Of a stretch of 64,000 nucleotides of DNA, positions 51,439 to 60,039 are shown in pieces (positions within the stretch are counted from its first letter, which is position 1; each line of letters begins with the position of its first letter). The stretch lies in assembly GCA_019454185.1 (NCBI GenBank), contig CP075368.1, positions 3,699,649 through 3,763,648 of the forward strand, given 5' to 3'. The stretch comes from Phycisphaeraceae bacterium. GTDB lineage: Bacteria > Planctomycetota > Phycisphaerae > Phycisphaerales > UBA1924. A program made the translations under genes and the position numbers. The notes under the pieces are model-generated. The model was not told the DNA's origin. It worked only from the letters and a program-made list of their open reading frames with translations, and did no database searches.

Positions 51439-52408
51439 AGCATTTTGCGCCATGTGTTCCAAGTGTTTCCATTGTGGAGACTTGCGCGATCTGATGGCTC
51501 ATGCCATGCTCGGTCCCACTGGTGGAGCTGCCAGACAGGAGACCGAGCATGGACAACGCGAGTTGGAGGGTGTTGGCGGCGAGCGTGCGGAAGCTGGATC
51601 GGAGCCCGCGTGGCGGTCGCTTCACCTTCACCGATGCGGACATCGTGCTGACCTTTCTCTGGGCCGTCTTGCACCGACGACCCACCTCCTGGGCGTGCCG
51701 ACGCGATGCATGGCCGTTGTGGCGGCGTGGTCGATTGCCCTCGCCAAGCAGGATGAGCCGGCGGCTGAGAACCACCAGCGTCCAGGCGTTACTTGCCGCG
51801 GCGGAGGCGGAGAATCTGGTCTCTGCATCGGGAGCGTTGGTGCTGGCTCTTGACGGCAAGGCCCTGCGCGTCGCCTCGCACTCCGGAGACCGGACCGCGA
51901 CCTTCGGCGCATGGGGACTGCGCGGCTACAAGCTCCATGCGATCTGCGATCTCGCGGGCTCGATCGTCTCCTGGCGTCTCACGCCCATGCACTGCCATGA
52001 AGCAGTGATGGCCAAGCGGATGATGCGAGACATGGAGTTGAACGGGTATGTGCTGGCCGACTCGAACTACGACAGCGTGAAGCTCTATGAACTCTGCGCG
52101 TGCAAGGGCGGACAACTGGTGGTTCCGCGGAAGGACTGCCGCGTGGGTCGCGGCGTGCGGCGGTCCGGAACGCATCCGGACCGCCGTCGAGCCATCGACA
52201 TGCTGGAGCAGAGCATGACGGGCTTCGGCAGGGGCCTGCTGTCACTCCGGCGCGTGATCGAGCGTGTGTTTGCACGCCTGGAAATGACCCACCATGTGGG
52301 GCTTATCCCGCCGCACGTGCGCGGCATCGAGCGGGTCCGTCGATGGATCCAAGCCATCATCATCCTTGATCGACACACACAGGCAATGAAGCGATGACGC
52401 AAAAAGCT
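51439..52408 (+). mobile_element. Insertion sequence (970 bp) inserted into a REP hairpin loop
   Basis: Terminal inverted repeats are AGCATTTTGCGCCAT (from 51439) and AGCTTTTTGCGTCAT (complement, ending 52408), 13 of 15 identical. CTTGCG is directly repeated on both sides (51433-51438 and 52409-52414) as a 6-bp target duplication. Outside it, CCCCGAG and CTCGGGG restore the palindrome CCCCGAGCTTGCGCTCGGGG once the element and one copy are removed. One gene, the DDE transposase at 51549, fills the element. Confidence 0.88.
51549..52397 (+). CDS. DDE transposase (IS4/IS5-type superfamily)
   Basis: A 282-residue protein from ATG at 51549, inside the insertion sequence. Catalytic acidic residues are likely in VLALDGKALRV (Asp), YVLADSNYDS (Asp) and RRVIERVFARLE (Glu), with a R-x3-E-like spacing. 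The N-terminal DNA-binding part (DADIVLTFLWAVLHRRPTSW) precedes. The exact IS family is uncertain: IS5- and IS4-like features mix, and the 6-bp target duplication does not settle it. No frameshift or stop interrupts it, so it may be active. Confidence 0.85.
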   Translation: MDNASWRVLAASVRKLDRSPRGGRFTFTDADIVLTFLWAVLHRRPTSWACRRDAWPLWRRGRLPSPSRMSRRLRTTSVQALLAAAEAENLVSASGALVLALDGKALRVASHSGDRTATFGAWGLRGYKLHAICDLAGSIVSWRLTPMHCHEAVMAKRMMRDMELNGYVLADSNYDSVKLYELCACKGGQLVVPRKDCRVGRGVRRSGTHPDRRRAIDMLEQSMTGFGRGLLSLRRVIERVFARLEMTHHVGLIPPHVRGIERVRRWIQAIIILDRHTQAMKR

Positions 52409-52444
52409 CTTGCGCTCGGGGCTCCCTTTTGGGTGAGCGTGGAT

Positions 52445-53515
52445 TCATCGGTTCTCTTTGATCGCCTCGACGATGCGCTCGGCGACGCGGACGTTGATGG
52501 AGCCCGCGCTCGCGTCGATGGTGGGGCGGCGGCCGTCGCGGACCGCGCCCAGGAACTCCCGGATCTCCATGACGATCGGCTCGCCATCGTCGATCGCGAG
52601 GTTCTCGACGTTGACCAGTTCGTGCCACTTGAGCATGGTGAGGTCCGAGCCGTTGCGGATCTGCTCACGCACTTCGTTCATCTGGATCTCGTTGGCCAGA
52701 CGCCGAATGATGACGCCGTTCTTGTTTCCGTAGTCGATCTTGATGTAGGCGTCCTCGCCGGTGATGCGTGTGACGCGCTCGGTCTTGAGGGCCAGGCGGC
52801 TGCCGGTGATGTTGGCGACGCAGTTGCCGCTGGGCCGGCGCCAGACGAGACGGGCGTTGCAGATGTCCTCATGCTCTGTGATGACCGCGACGCCGGAGGC
52901 CTGGATCTCGTCGGGTTCCTGGCCACCCATGAGCATGAGGACGACGTCGAGGTCGTGGATCATCATGTCCATGACGACGCCGACGTCGACGGAGCGGAAG
53001 GACATGGGGCTGACGCGGTGGACCTCGATGAAGCGGGGCGTGATCTGGCTGGCTTCGGCGGTCGCCCGCTGCATGGCCCGCATGATGGGGTTGAAGCGCT
53101 CGATATGGCCGACCATGAGGCATGCGCCGGCGGACTCGGCAAGGTCCTTGAGCGCGTTGGCGGTTTTCGCGTCAGCGGCGAGAGGCTTCTCGATGAGGCA
53201 GGCGACGCGGTTCTTCAGGAAGGGCTCGGCGGACTTGTAGTGCGCGGTTGTGGGGACGGCGATGGAAACGGCGTCGACGCCGGCATCGAGGAGGGCCTGT
53301 TCGGTTGGGAAGGCGCGGCAGTTGAATTTCTTGGCGATCTCCGCCGCACGGTCGGGGCTGGAATCGACGACGCCGACGAGTTGGCACCCTGGCTCGGTCG
53401 CGTAGACGCGTGCGTGGTGCTGGCCCATGCGACCGACGCCGACGGCTCCGCAACGCAGCGTCCGGCCGTTCGTTCCTACGGATGAGGCGTTCGTCCCGTT
53501 GGTCGAATCGGGCAT
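52445..53515 (-). CDS. Gfo/Idh/MocA-family NAD(P)-dependent oxidoreductase
   Basis: A 356-residue protein from ATG at 53515; GTG at 53518 is equally possible. The Rossmann domain begins LRCGAVGVGRMGQHHARVYA with G-x-G-x-x-G, followed by IAVPTTAHYKSAEPFL and the EKPL motif (LIEKPLA) of the family. The C-terminal domain contains DVGVVMDMMIHDLDVVLMLM. Members oxidise or epimerise sugar derivatives; the HIERFNP and HDLD motifs resemble UDP-sugar 3-dehydrogenases of cell-surface glycan pathways. Substrate not assignable. It lies right beside the insertion sequence, which stops 36 bases before its end. Confidence 0.85.
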   Translation of the reverse strand: MPDSTNGTNASSVGTNGRTLRCGAVGVGRMGQHHARVYATEPGCQLVGVVDSSPDRAAEIAKKFNCRAFPTEQALLDAGVDAVSIAVPTTAHYKSAEPFLKNRVACLIEKPLAADAKTANALKDLAESAGACLMVGHIERFNPIMRAMQRATAEASQITPRFIEVHRVSPMSFRSVDVGVVMDMMIHDLDVVLMLMGGQEPDEIQASGVAVITEHEDICNARLVWRRPSGNCVANITGSRLALKTERVTRITGEDAYIKIDYGNKNGVIIRRLANEIQMNEVREQIRNGSDLTMLKWHELVNVENLAIDDGEPIVMEIREFLGAVRDGRRPTIDASAGSINVRVAERIVEAIKENR

Positions 53516-53602
53516 CACGGATCTTTCGTGCGCATCGGCGCGGAGCGTAGTGCGGGTGGAGGGGCGGCCCTTGCCGGCCTGGCTCGTGGCGATCCGGTGT
53601 GA

Positions 53603-53935
53603 TCAGCCGGCGGCGCGCTCGAGTGCCTGGGCGAGACGGGCCTTGTCCGTCAGGCCGACGAACTTCTCGACGGGTTGGCCATCCTTGAAGATGATGACGG
53701 TGGGGATGGCCTGGATGCCGTAGCGGACACCGACGGCGCGGTTGTTGTCGGTGTCGATCTTGCCGATCTTTGCCTTCTCGCCGAGTTCGTCGGCGAGCTG
53801 ATCGATGAACGGAGCGAGCATCTTGCAGGGCATGCACCACTCGGCCCAGAAGTCTACAAGAACGGGGACCTTGGACTGGAGAACTTCCTGATCGAAGTTG
53901 TCGTCGGTGAACGTCTTGGTGTTTGCGCCTGCCAT
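53603..53935 (-). CDS. Thioredoxin with variant active site WCMPC
   Basis: A 110-residue protein from ATG at 53935. Thioredoxin fold features are VLVDFWAEWCMPCKMLAPFI, IDTDNNRAVGVRYGIQAIPT (cis-Pro in AIPT) and VGLTDKARL. The active site is Trp33-Cys34-Met-Pro-Cys37, not the usual WCGPC; a bulky Met in this position alters the redox potential in known variants. It is cytoplasmic and reduces disulfides. It lies 87 bases downstream of the oxidoreductase start region on the same strand. Confidence 0.93.
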   Translation of the reverse strand: MAGANTKTFTDDNFDQEVLQSKVPVLVDFWAEWCMPCKMLAPFIDQLADELGEKAKIGKIDTDNNRAVGVRYGIQAIPTVIIFKDGQPVEKFVGLTDKARLAQALERAAG

Positions 53936-54084
53936 GATTTCGGTCCTTGCATCTCGCGCCCCGGCACGCAAACAGGCGGACCCGGACGCGTCATTCACTT
54001 GGATGGCGAAGCATAGGCGAACGTGACATTGTTCGGGATGGAAATGGACGGAGGGTGGTCGGCGCGTTTGGGGGGAGCGTTTGG

Positions 54085-54996
54085 TCAGGAATTGGGCTGG
54101 GCGAGGTGCCGGGCAACGCGGAGGGCTTGTGCGTGTGCCGCCACGTCGTGGACGCGGAAGAGGCGTGCCCCGGCGTGGAAGTGCGCGATGGAGCAGGCGA
54201 GCGTGGCCGGGAGTCGTTGATCGAGCGGGAGCGGGGGCTCTGCTGCGAACGCGCCGACGAAACTTTTGCGGCTGAGGGCGGAGAGGATGGGGCGTCCGAG
54301 CGTGAGAAGTTCCTGGGTTCTGCGGATGAGCATCGCGTTCTGCTCGACGGTCTTGCCGAAGCCGAGCCCGGGGTCGAGGACGATGCGTTCCGGATCGACG
54401 CCGGCTTCGACCGCTTGTTGCATAAGGGCGTGCAGGGCGAGTCGGACGTGCTCGACGGCGTCGCCTTGGATGGGTGCTTCTGAGGGTGCGTAGGACGTGG
54501 AGTATCTGTCCTGATCCGGCGCGAGGGCGCGGTGCATGAGGATGAGCCCGGCCCCGCTTGAAGCGGCGATGGAGAGGATGGCGGGGTCTTCTGTCGCGCC
54601 TGAGACATCGTTGATGATCTGTGCGCCCGCATCGAGGGCGGCGCGTGCGACCTCGGCGAGCGTGGTGTCGATGCTGATGGGGATGGTGCCGAGGATGCCC
54701 CCTTCGGCCCTGATCGCCTTGATCGCGGGGACGACGCGGGCGATCTGTTCTTGTGCGCTGACGCGACCGGCGCCGGGGCGTGTGGATTCACCCCCGATGT
54801 CGAGCGCGTCCGCTCCGGCGAGGGCCGCGTGGTGTGCGGCACGGACGGCGTCGGCGGGCGTGTGGAGGAGTCCGCCGTCGTAGAAGGAATCGGGCGTGAG
54901 GTTGAGGATGGCGATGAGGCGTGGGTGGGTGAGGGAGATGGCGAGGCCCGAAGAGAGCGGCCAGGTATCCGGGGGGGTGGACGTTCGTTCCGGCAT
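54085..54996 (-). CDS. folP: Dihydropteroate synthase FolP
   Basis: A 303-residue protein from ATG at 54996. It has IAILNLTPDSFYDGG (pterin-binding loop), DIGGESTRPGA, INDVSGATEDP, VLDPGLGFGKTVEQN and SRKSFVGA. FolP condenses dihydropterin pyrophosphate with p-aminobenzoate in folate synthesis, and is the sulfonamide target. It is cytoplasmic and divergent from the histidine kinase at 55049, 52 bases apart. Confidence 0.92.
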   Translation of the reverse strand: MPERTSTPPDTWPLSSGLAISLTHPRLIAILNLTPDSFYDGGLLHTPADAVRAAHHAALAGADALDIGGESTRPGAGRVSAQEQIARVVPAIKAIRAEGGILGTIPISIDTTLAEVARAALDAGAQIINDVSGATEDPAILSIAASSGAGLILMHRALAPDQDRYSTSYAPSEAPIQGDAVEHVRLALHALMQQAVEAGVDPERIVLDPGLGFGKTVEQNAMLIRRTQELLTLGRPILSALSRKSFVGAFAAEPPLPLDQRLPATLACSIAHFHAGARLFRVHDVAAHAQALRVARHLAQPNS

Positions 54997-55048
54997 GTGT
55001 GCGAGAGCGTATGCGTCGCCATGCGCGGTTCGGGCGTATCTTCTCTGC

Positions 55049-56767
55049 ATGCTGACGCTGGTGGTCATCCATGGTCCGGACAAGGGGCGCCGGTTCGAGT
55101 TGCCGGGGAATGTCCCGCAGCTGATCGGGCGATCCAGCGAGGCCCTTCCCATCTCGGACACGACGGTCTCTCGGCGGCACGCGGAGCTGACGCCCGATCG
55201 CGGGACGTGGTGGATCCGCGATCTTGACTCGCACAACGGGACGCTCGTGAACGGGGCGCGGATCGAGGAGCGCCGGCGGCTCTCCGAGGGGGATCAGATC
55301 CGCGTCGGTGAGACGGTCTTCAGGGTGGGTGATCGTCTGACGCGGGAGCACGCGGACGCCGTGCGCCTCATGCTGCCCCATGAGATGGACGCGAGCGTGC
55401 AGCGGACGCTCGAATCGAGCGAGGACTCGATGATCCTTCCCTCGGAGGATCCATCGGCGGCGGCTCGCGAGCATCTGCGCCTGATCTATCGCCTGACCTC
55501 GTTGACGACGCAGATCACGGATCGTCTGAAGCTGCTCGAGTCGGTGATGGATCTTGCGTTCTCGGAGCTTCGGCCCGAGCGCGGGTTCATCATGCTGAAG
55601 GATGACGACGCCGAGGGGACGTTGCGCCCCCTGGTGGTGAGGCACCGGACCGCGCCGGGGCGGGGGGAGGATCCGCGGATCCAGGTGAGCCGCACGATCC
55701 TGCAGCACTGTGTGCGCCGGGGTGAGGGGCTCTTAACGAGCAACGCGATGGCGGACCCGAGATTCAGCGGCGTGCCCGGGGGGGCAGGGGGCGGGGACAG
55801 CATCCAGCGTTTCCATATTCGGTCCGCGCTCTGCTCGCCGATCAGGTTCAAGGATCGGACGTTCGGGGCGGTGTATCTGGACTCGTCCGCCGCGGCGGGC
55901 ACGTTCACGCCGGCGCACCTCGCGCTGCTGAACGCGATCGCGCTGCACACGGGGCTGGCGCTTGCGCACCTTGAGTCGTACCAGCAGCGTCTGCACACGG
56001 AGCGTCTCGCGGCGATGGGGGAGACGATGGCGACGCTGTCGCACTCGATCAAGAACATCATGCAGGGGATGCGGGGCGGGGCGGATGTGGTGGAGATGGG
56101 GCTGAAGAAGGACGACCTGAAGATCGCGAAGGGTGGATGGACGATCCTCCGCAGGAACATCGACAGGATCGGGCGGCTGACGCTGAACATGCTGACGTAC
56201 AGCAAGCAGCGGATGCTGGAGATCGAACTGACGCCGCTCGGGGCCGTGATCGAGGACTGCGCGATGCTGCTTGAGGGCCAGTGCAAGCAGCGTCGGATCG
56301 GGATGATGCTGGATCTGGACCAGGAGATGCCGCCGCTGCACATCGATCCGCACCTGATGCATCAGGCGATTCTGAATCTGGTGACGAACGCGGTCGAGGC
56401 GGTGGTGGATGGGACGGGGATCGTGACGATCCGCACGACGTACCGTCAGCCGGACGCGGGCGCGCCGGGGCTCGGTCCTTCGACGGAGATCCTGGTAATG
56501 GACAACGGGCCGGGGATTTCGACGGATCGGCTGCAGTGGATCTTCGAGCCGTTCAACTCGGGCAAGGGGTCACGCGGCACCGGGCTGGGGCTGGCCGTGA
56601 CCAAGCGGATCGTCGAGGAGCACGGCGGGCGCATCACCGTTGAGTCCGAGCCGGGGAAGGGCACCACGTTTCGGATCTATCTTCCGAACGATCCGAACAA
56701 GGCGTTCGATCCCGCGGCGACGACCGAGACGGGGCCGATCGTGGATGACCTGCTGAGGAAACTGTGA
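55049..56767 (+). CDS. FHA-GAF histidine kinase
   Basis: A 572-residue protein from ATG at 55049. The FHA domain (about 5-95) has IGRSSEALPISDTTVSRRHA and HNGTLVNG. A GAF domain follows (about 150-310). The kinase core has the phospho-acceptor His in MATLSHSIKNIMQG (His332), N-box NLVTNAVEAVV, G1 DNGPGIS and G2 GTGLGLAV. No transmembrane segment is seen, so it is cytoplasmic. FHA domains bind phosphothreonine, so a Ser/Thr kinase may feed this two-component system. The cognate response regulator is not encoded nearby. Confidence 0.92.
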   Translation: MLTLVVIHGPDKGRRFELPGNVPQLIGRSSEALPISDTTVSRRHAELTPDRGTWWIRDLDSHNGTLVNGARIEERRRLSEGDQIRVGETVFRVGDRLTREHADAVRLMLPHEMDASVQRTLESSEDSMILPSEDPSAAAREHLRLIYRLTSLTTQITDRLKLLESVMDLAFSELRPERGFIMLKDDDAEGTLRPLVVRHRTAPGRGEDPRIQVSRTILQHCVRRGEGLLTSNAMADPRFSGVPGGAGGGDSIQRFHIRSALCSPIRFKDRTFGAVYLDSSAAAGTFTPAHLALLNAIALHTGLALAHLESYQQRLHTERLAAMGETMATLSHSIKNIMQGMRGGADVVEMGLKKDDLKIAKGGWTILRRNIDRIGRLTLNMLTYSKQRMLEIELTPLGAVIEDCAMLLEGQCKQRRIGMMLDLDQEMPPLHIDPHLMHQAILNLVTNAVEAVVDGTGIVTIRTTYRQPDAGAPGLGPSTEILVMDNGPGISTDRLQWIFEPFNSGKGSRGTGLGLAVTKRIVEEHGGRITVESEPGKGTTFRIYLPNDPNKAFDPAATTETGPIVDDLLRKL

Positions 56768-56785
56768 GCGTCTGGCCGCTGCGAA

Positions 56786-57499
56786 TCAGGCCATTTCGAT
56801 CAGGATGAACTCTGCGCCGGCATCGCCTGCGGTGATGGCCACCTCGGTCTCATCGCCGATGAAGACGCCGTCGCCTTCGGACAGATCGTGTCCGTTGAGG
56901 GTGATGCTGCCCTTGGCGAGGTGGAGGAAGGCGTGGCGGTCTGGATGGAGCGGGTGTGCCGCGGCTTTGCCCGCGCTCAGGCGCGATGCGTAGAAGAAGG
57001 CGTCCTGGTGGATGAGTGTCGGAGCGCCTGAGCCGTCGGGGCCGGCGAGGAGCGCGAGGCGATCGCGCAGGTCGGCATCCTTGAACTCGCGGTCCTCGTA
57101 GGAAGGTCGGATGTTCTTGCGGTCGGGCGTGATCCAGATCTGCAGAAGACGGAGCGGATCGGTCGGCGAGGGGTTGAACTCTGAGTGTCGGATGCCGCTG
57201 CCCGCGCTCATCCGCTGGATCCACCCCGGCGCGAGCGACTTGGCGTTGCCGGTCGAGTCCTTGTGAGCGAGTTGCCCGTCGAGGACGTAGGTGATGATCT
57301 CCATGTTGTCGTGGGGGTGCTCGCTGAAGCCCATGCCGGGGCGGACGCGATCGTCGTTGACGACGAGGAGCGAGCGGAAGCCGTCGGCGTATGGCACATC
57401 GTTCGAGAGGATCGAGCGTCCGAAGGAGAAGGTGTGGCGACCGTCGAGCCAGCCGATGCGAGTCATGGCCCTGTCATCCGCTTTGCGAACAGTGATCAT
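56786..57499 (-). CDS. Pirin-family bicupin (YhhW-like)
   Basis: A 237-residue protein from ATG at 57499 with AAGGAG nine bases upstream. It shows the pirin opening HTFSFGRSILSNDVPYADGF and metal-site residues HPHDNMEIITYVLDGQLAH with HSEFNP downstream, which give the iron-binding 3-His-1-Glu set. Pirin-like proteins include quercetin 2,3-dioxygenases, but many have other roles. The protein is cytoplasmic and converges on the histidine kinase gene. Confidence 0.9.
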   Translation of the reverse strand: MITVRKADDRAMTRIGWLDGRHTFSFGRSILSNDVPYADGFRSLLVVNDDRVRPGMGFSEHPHDNMEIITYVLDGQLAHKDSTGNAKSLAPGWIQRMSAGSGIRHSEFNPSPTDPLRLLQIWITPDRKNIRPSYEDREFKDADLRDRLALLAGPDGSGAPTLIHQDAFFYASRLSAGKAAAHPLHPDRHAFLHLAKGSITLNGHDLSEGDGVFIGDETEVAITAGDAGAEFILIEMA

Positions 57500-58130
57500 C
57501 TGAAGCTCCTTCTGGTGGTCTGGACGGGCTCGCCCGTGCCATTGCTTGTTCCAACAGATAATACGATGCCGGCGGGTCGCGGATGGTGACGGCGTCACGG
57601 GACTGGTGCGAGCCCGCGCAGAGCGGGCGTGGCGGGCTGGGGGGCGAACGCCGCGAGGCCTGCGGGGTATGGATGCGAAGGGGCAAAAATGACACCCCGC
57701 CGCTGGAGGTCTCAGAGTTGCGGCGGGGCGTCTGGGAGGTCTCGGGATGTCTCAGCGCCCGGTCCCGGGCTCGGGTACGGGCCGGACCGGCTGGTCCTGC
57801 CCGGAGCGAGATGAAGAGCGGGCAACCGATCACACTATCTGATGCCGCTGATCGGATTGCGTTTCGCAGTCCCCGCGGCTTTCCACTGTGGGTGCCGGTT
57901 CGTGTCCGTGTGTCACACGTTGACCGGCCCCGCACATTCCACTACGCGAGAGAGAGTTCGATCGTCCGCATCGCTTGGTTTCAGAATGCTCGGACCGGAC
58001 ACATCTCTTCTGGGTTTCTATACGCAGCCGGCGCGTGTGAGTTCTGGCGTTTCGAGGCGCGGATGCGCCTCGGTTCTGGGACTGTTGGTGCGTTGGGTGG
58101 ATTCTCACAAGGTCGGGGTCGGGGCCCGCT
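57500..58130. other. Intergenic region, 631 bases, no convincing gene
   Basis: Frames here show no family features. It contains a minus-strand terminator at 57684-57728 and a perfect hairpin GAGGCGC-GGAT-GCGCCTC (58053-58070). As the MarR gene ends at 58131, some 400 bases of leader-like sequence lie between it and the terminator; a small RNA or long 3' end is possible. Confidence 0.4.
57684..57728 (-). terminator. Minus-strand terminator
   Basis: The stem GCGGCGGGG (57720-57728) / CCCCGCCGC (57695-57703) with a 16-base loop is followed on the minus strand by TCATTTTTGCCCC. Confidence 0.55.
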
Positions 58131-58706
58131 TCACGGCTCAGAGCGAGCGCGGCGGATCTTGGCGAGCAGGACGAGGAGTTGTCCGAGATCGCGCTGCGAG
58201 ACGTGGCCGAGCTGTTCCTTGTGGGCCCGGAGCACCGGCTTATCCAGTGCGGCGAGGATGTCGAGTCCCGCTCGTGTGATCTTCACGCGTGTGATGCGGC
58301 GGTCGTTTCCATCGCGGGCGCGTCTGACCAAGCCCTGGTCCTCCAGGCGATCGATCAGGCGTGTGACATCGGGAACGGGCGTGACCATGTGCTCGCCGAT
58401 CTCCGAGCATGTGCGGGTGCCGTCTTCGGCGATTGCCCCGCGGAGGATCCTGAGCACGTTGTATGTGGCTTCGGAGAGCCCGTGGGGCTTGAGAAGCCGC
58501 TGGAAGTCGGCGGAGAGGATGCCCGAGGTGCGCTGGAGGGCGATGTACGCCTCCTGGGAGATGCTGGCGAACGGCGACTTCTTGTGGAGTTCGCGTTGCA
58601 GCGAGGCACGCGCATCGACGGCGGCGCGGCCGCGGGAGTTCTTGGCGGGGCGTGTTCCGCGACCGCGGGCATTGGTTGTTGCTTTCTTGCGTGATCGGCT
58701 GGGCAT
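58131..58706 (-). CDS. MarR-family transcriptional regulator
   Basis: A 191-residue protein from ATG at 58706, with GGAGGG 6 bases upstream. The winged helix-turn-helix is SEATYNVLRILRGA, then TCSEIGEHMVTPVPDVTRLI and DRLEDQGLVRRARDGNDRRI, in the MarR pattern. A 40-residue basic N-terminal tail (PSRSRKKATTNARGRGTRPA) precedes it and could add DNA affinity. It acts as a homodimer. The divergent exported methyltransferase-like gene at 58855 is the nearest candidate target. Confidence 0.9.
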   Translation of the reverse strand: MPSRSRKKATTNARGRGTRPAKNSRGRAAVDARASLQRELHKKSPFASISQEAYIALQRTSGILSADFQRLLKPHGLSEATYNVLRILRGAIAEDGTRTCSEIGEHMVTPVPDVTRLIDRLEDQGLVRRARDGNDRRITRVKITRAGLDILAALDKPVLRAHKEQLGHVSQRDLGQLLVLLAKIRRARSEP

Positions 58707-58854
58707 TGTCGCGCCCTCCGGGACGCGGAGGATGGTAGGGTTCGAATCCATCCCGAATGCCCTCGGAACGGGTCGCCATGGCGGGACGGGCGTGCCTTCA
58801 ATAGGTCGAGGGCTCGCCCGCGACAGAGGCGGGGGACCCGCAACGGAGTTCCAC

Positions 58855-59925
58855 ATGTCCATCCGATCTCGTGCGTTGTCACTGGTCGTCCTGTGTGCCG
58901 GGCTCTGGGGCGGTTCCGGGGGTGCGGCCGCGCAGGGTGCGGAGCCGGCTTCTGACATCGTGCAGGAACTCTCGCGCCAGTCGTGGATGATCTCGCCGGC
59001 GGTGCATTCGGATCTTGCGCTGGAGTTCCTGCGTGGCGTGCCGAATCTGCCGGTGCCCGAGCCCAGGACGCTGTGGCGCAGCCGCGAGAGGCGCGTGGCG
59101 TACACCGCTGCGCAGTATGAGTCGCTGGATGAGCAGGAGCGGGCGGATCTTTCGGCCCGGGAGTTTCCGCCGGCGTTTACCTATATGACGGCGTACGGGT
59201 CGCCGCTGGTATATGCGAGGGTGCTGGATGTGGCGTCGGCGCACGGTGTGAAGTCGTTGAGCGGGAAGCGCGTGCTGGACTTCGGGTATGGCTCGATCGG
59301 TCAGATACGGCTGATGGCGCTGATGGGGGCGGATGCGCACGGTGTGGACGTCGAGGTCGCGCTCGCGGCTTTGTATGGGCACGAGGGTGACACGGGGCGG
59401 CTCGGTCCGGGCAAGGTCTCGCTGCACCACGGGCGGTGGCCGGCCGAGCCCGCGATCGTCGAGGCGATCGGAGGCGGGTACGACCTGATCACGAGCAAGA
59501 ACACGCTGAAGGCGGGATACATCCACCCCGCGCGCGAGGTGGATCCCGCGCAGCTCGTGCACCTCGGCGTGGATGATGCGGCGTTCTTGAAGAGCGTTCA
59601 CGATGCACTGAAGCCGGGCGGGCTGTTTGTCATCTACAACATCTGCCCGCCGCAGAATCCCGCGCCGGGCACAGCGGGTGCGACGGGCGATACCGCGTAC
59701 ATCCCGTGGGCGGACGGGTGGAGCCCGTTCACGAAGGAGCAGTTTGCCTCTGCGGGGCTTGAGGTGCTCGCCTTCGATGAGCGTGATGAAGCGGTGCTGC
59801 ACCCGATTTTCCTCGCACTCGGGTATGACGAGGGAAAGGGGCTCGAGGGGCTTCAGAAGTCGATTTTCGTGTGGTACACCGTCGCCAAGAGGCCCGAGAA
59901 TCCGTCCGAAGCGGGGCGGGAGTGA
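58855..59925 (+). CDS. Exported protein with a class I methyltransferase-like domain
   Basis: A 356-residue protein from ATG at 58855 (GGAG upstream). It starts with a signal peptide (RALSLVVLCAGLWGGSGGAA, cut near residue 26). The Rossmann-like motif VLDFGYGSIGQIRLMALMGA resembles motif I of SAM-dependent methyltransferases, though the canonical GxGxG is altered to GYGSIG, and VDVEVALAAL fits motif II. Later features include DALKPGGLFVIYNI (motif post-III). Methyltransferases need cytoplasmic SAM, so an exported one is unusual; it may be inactive or bind another ligand. It is divergent from MarR. Confidence 0.75.
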   Translation: MSIRSRALSLVVLCAGLWGGSGGAAAQGAEPASDIVQELSRQSWMISPAVHSDLALEFLRGVPNLPVPEPRTLWRSRERRVAYTAAQYESLDEQERADLSAREFPPAFTYMTAYGSPLVYARVLDVASAHGVKSLSGKRVLDFGYGSIGQIRLMALMGADAHGVDVEVALAALYGHEGDTGRLGPGKVSLHHGRWPAEPAIVEAIGGGYDLITSKNTLKAGYIHPAREVDPAQLVHLGVDDAAFLKSVHDALKPGGLFVIYNICPPQNPAPGTAGATGDTAYIPWADGWSPFTKEQFASAGLEVLAFDERDEAVLHPIFLALGYDEGKGLEGLQKSIFVWYTVAKRPENPSEAGRE

Positions 59926-60039
59926 TCGGACGTGAAGCCGGGAATGGGGTGGGGGATGTCCGAGGGCGTTCTCGTGGAGAAGGGCGGGATTCCGCGGTTT
60001 GGCGGCGCATCGGGGCCGTTGTGCTGTAAGATTGGGTAG

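Noticed and set aside
57583..58854. Extended N-terminus for the 58855 protein
   Set aside because: The upstream frame overlaps the MarR gene in antisense, has no family signature, and the ATG at 58855 has a good ribosome-binding site and a clean signal peptide.
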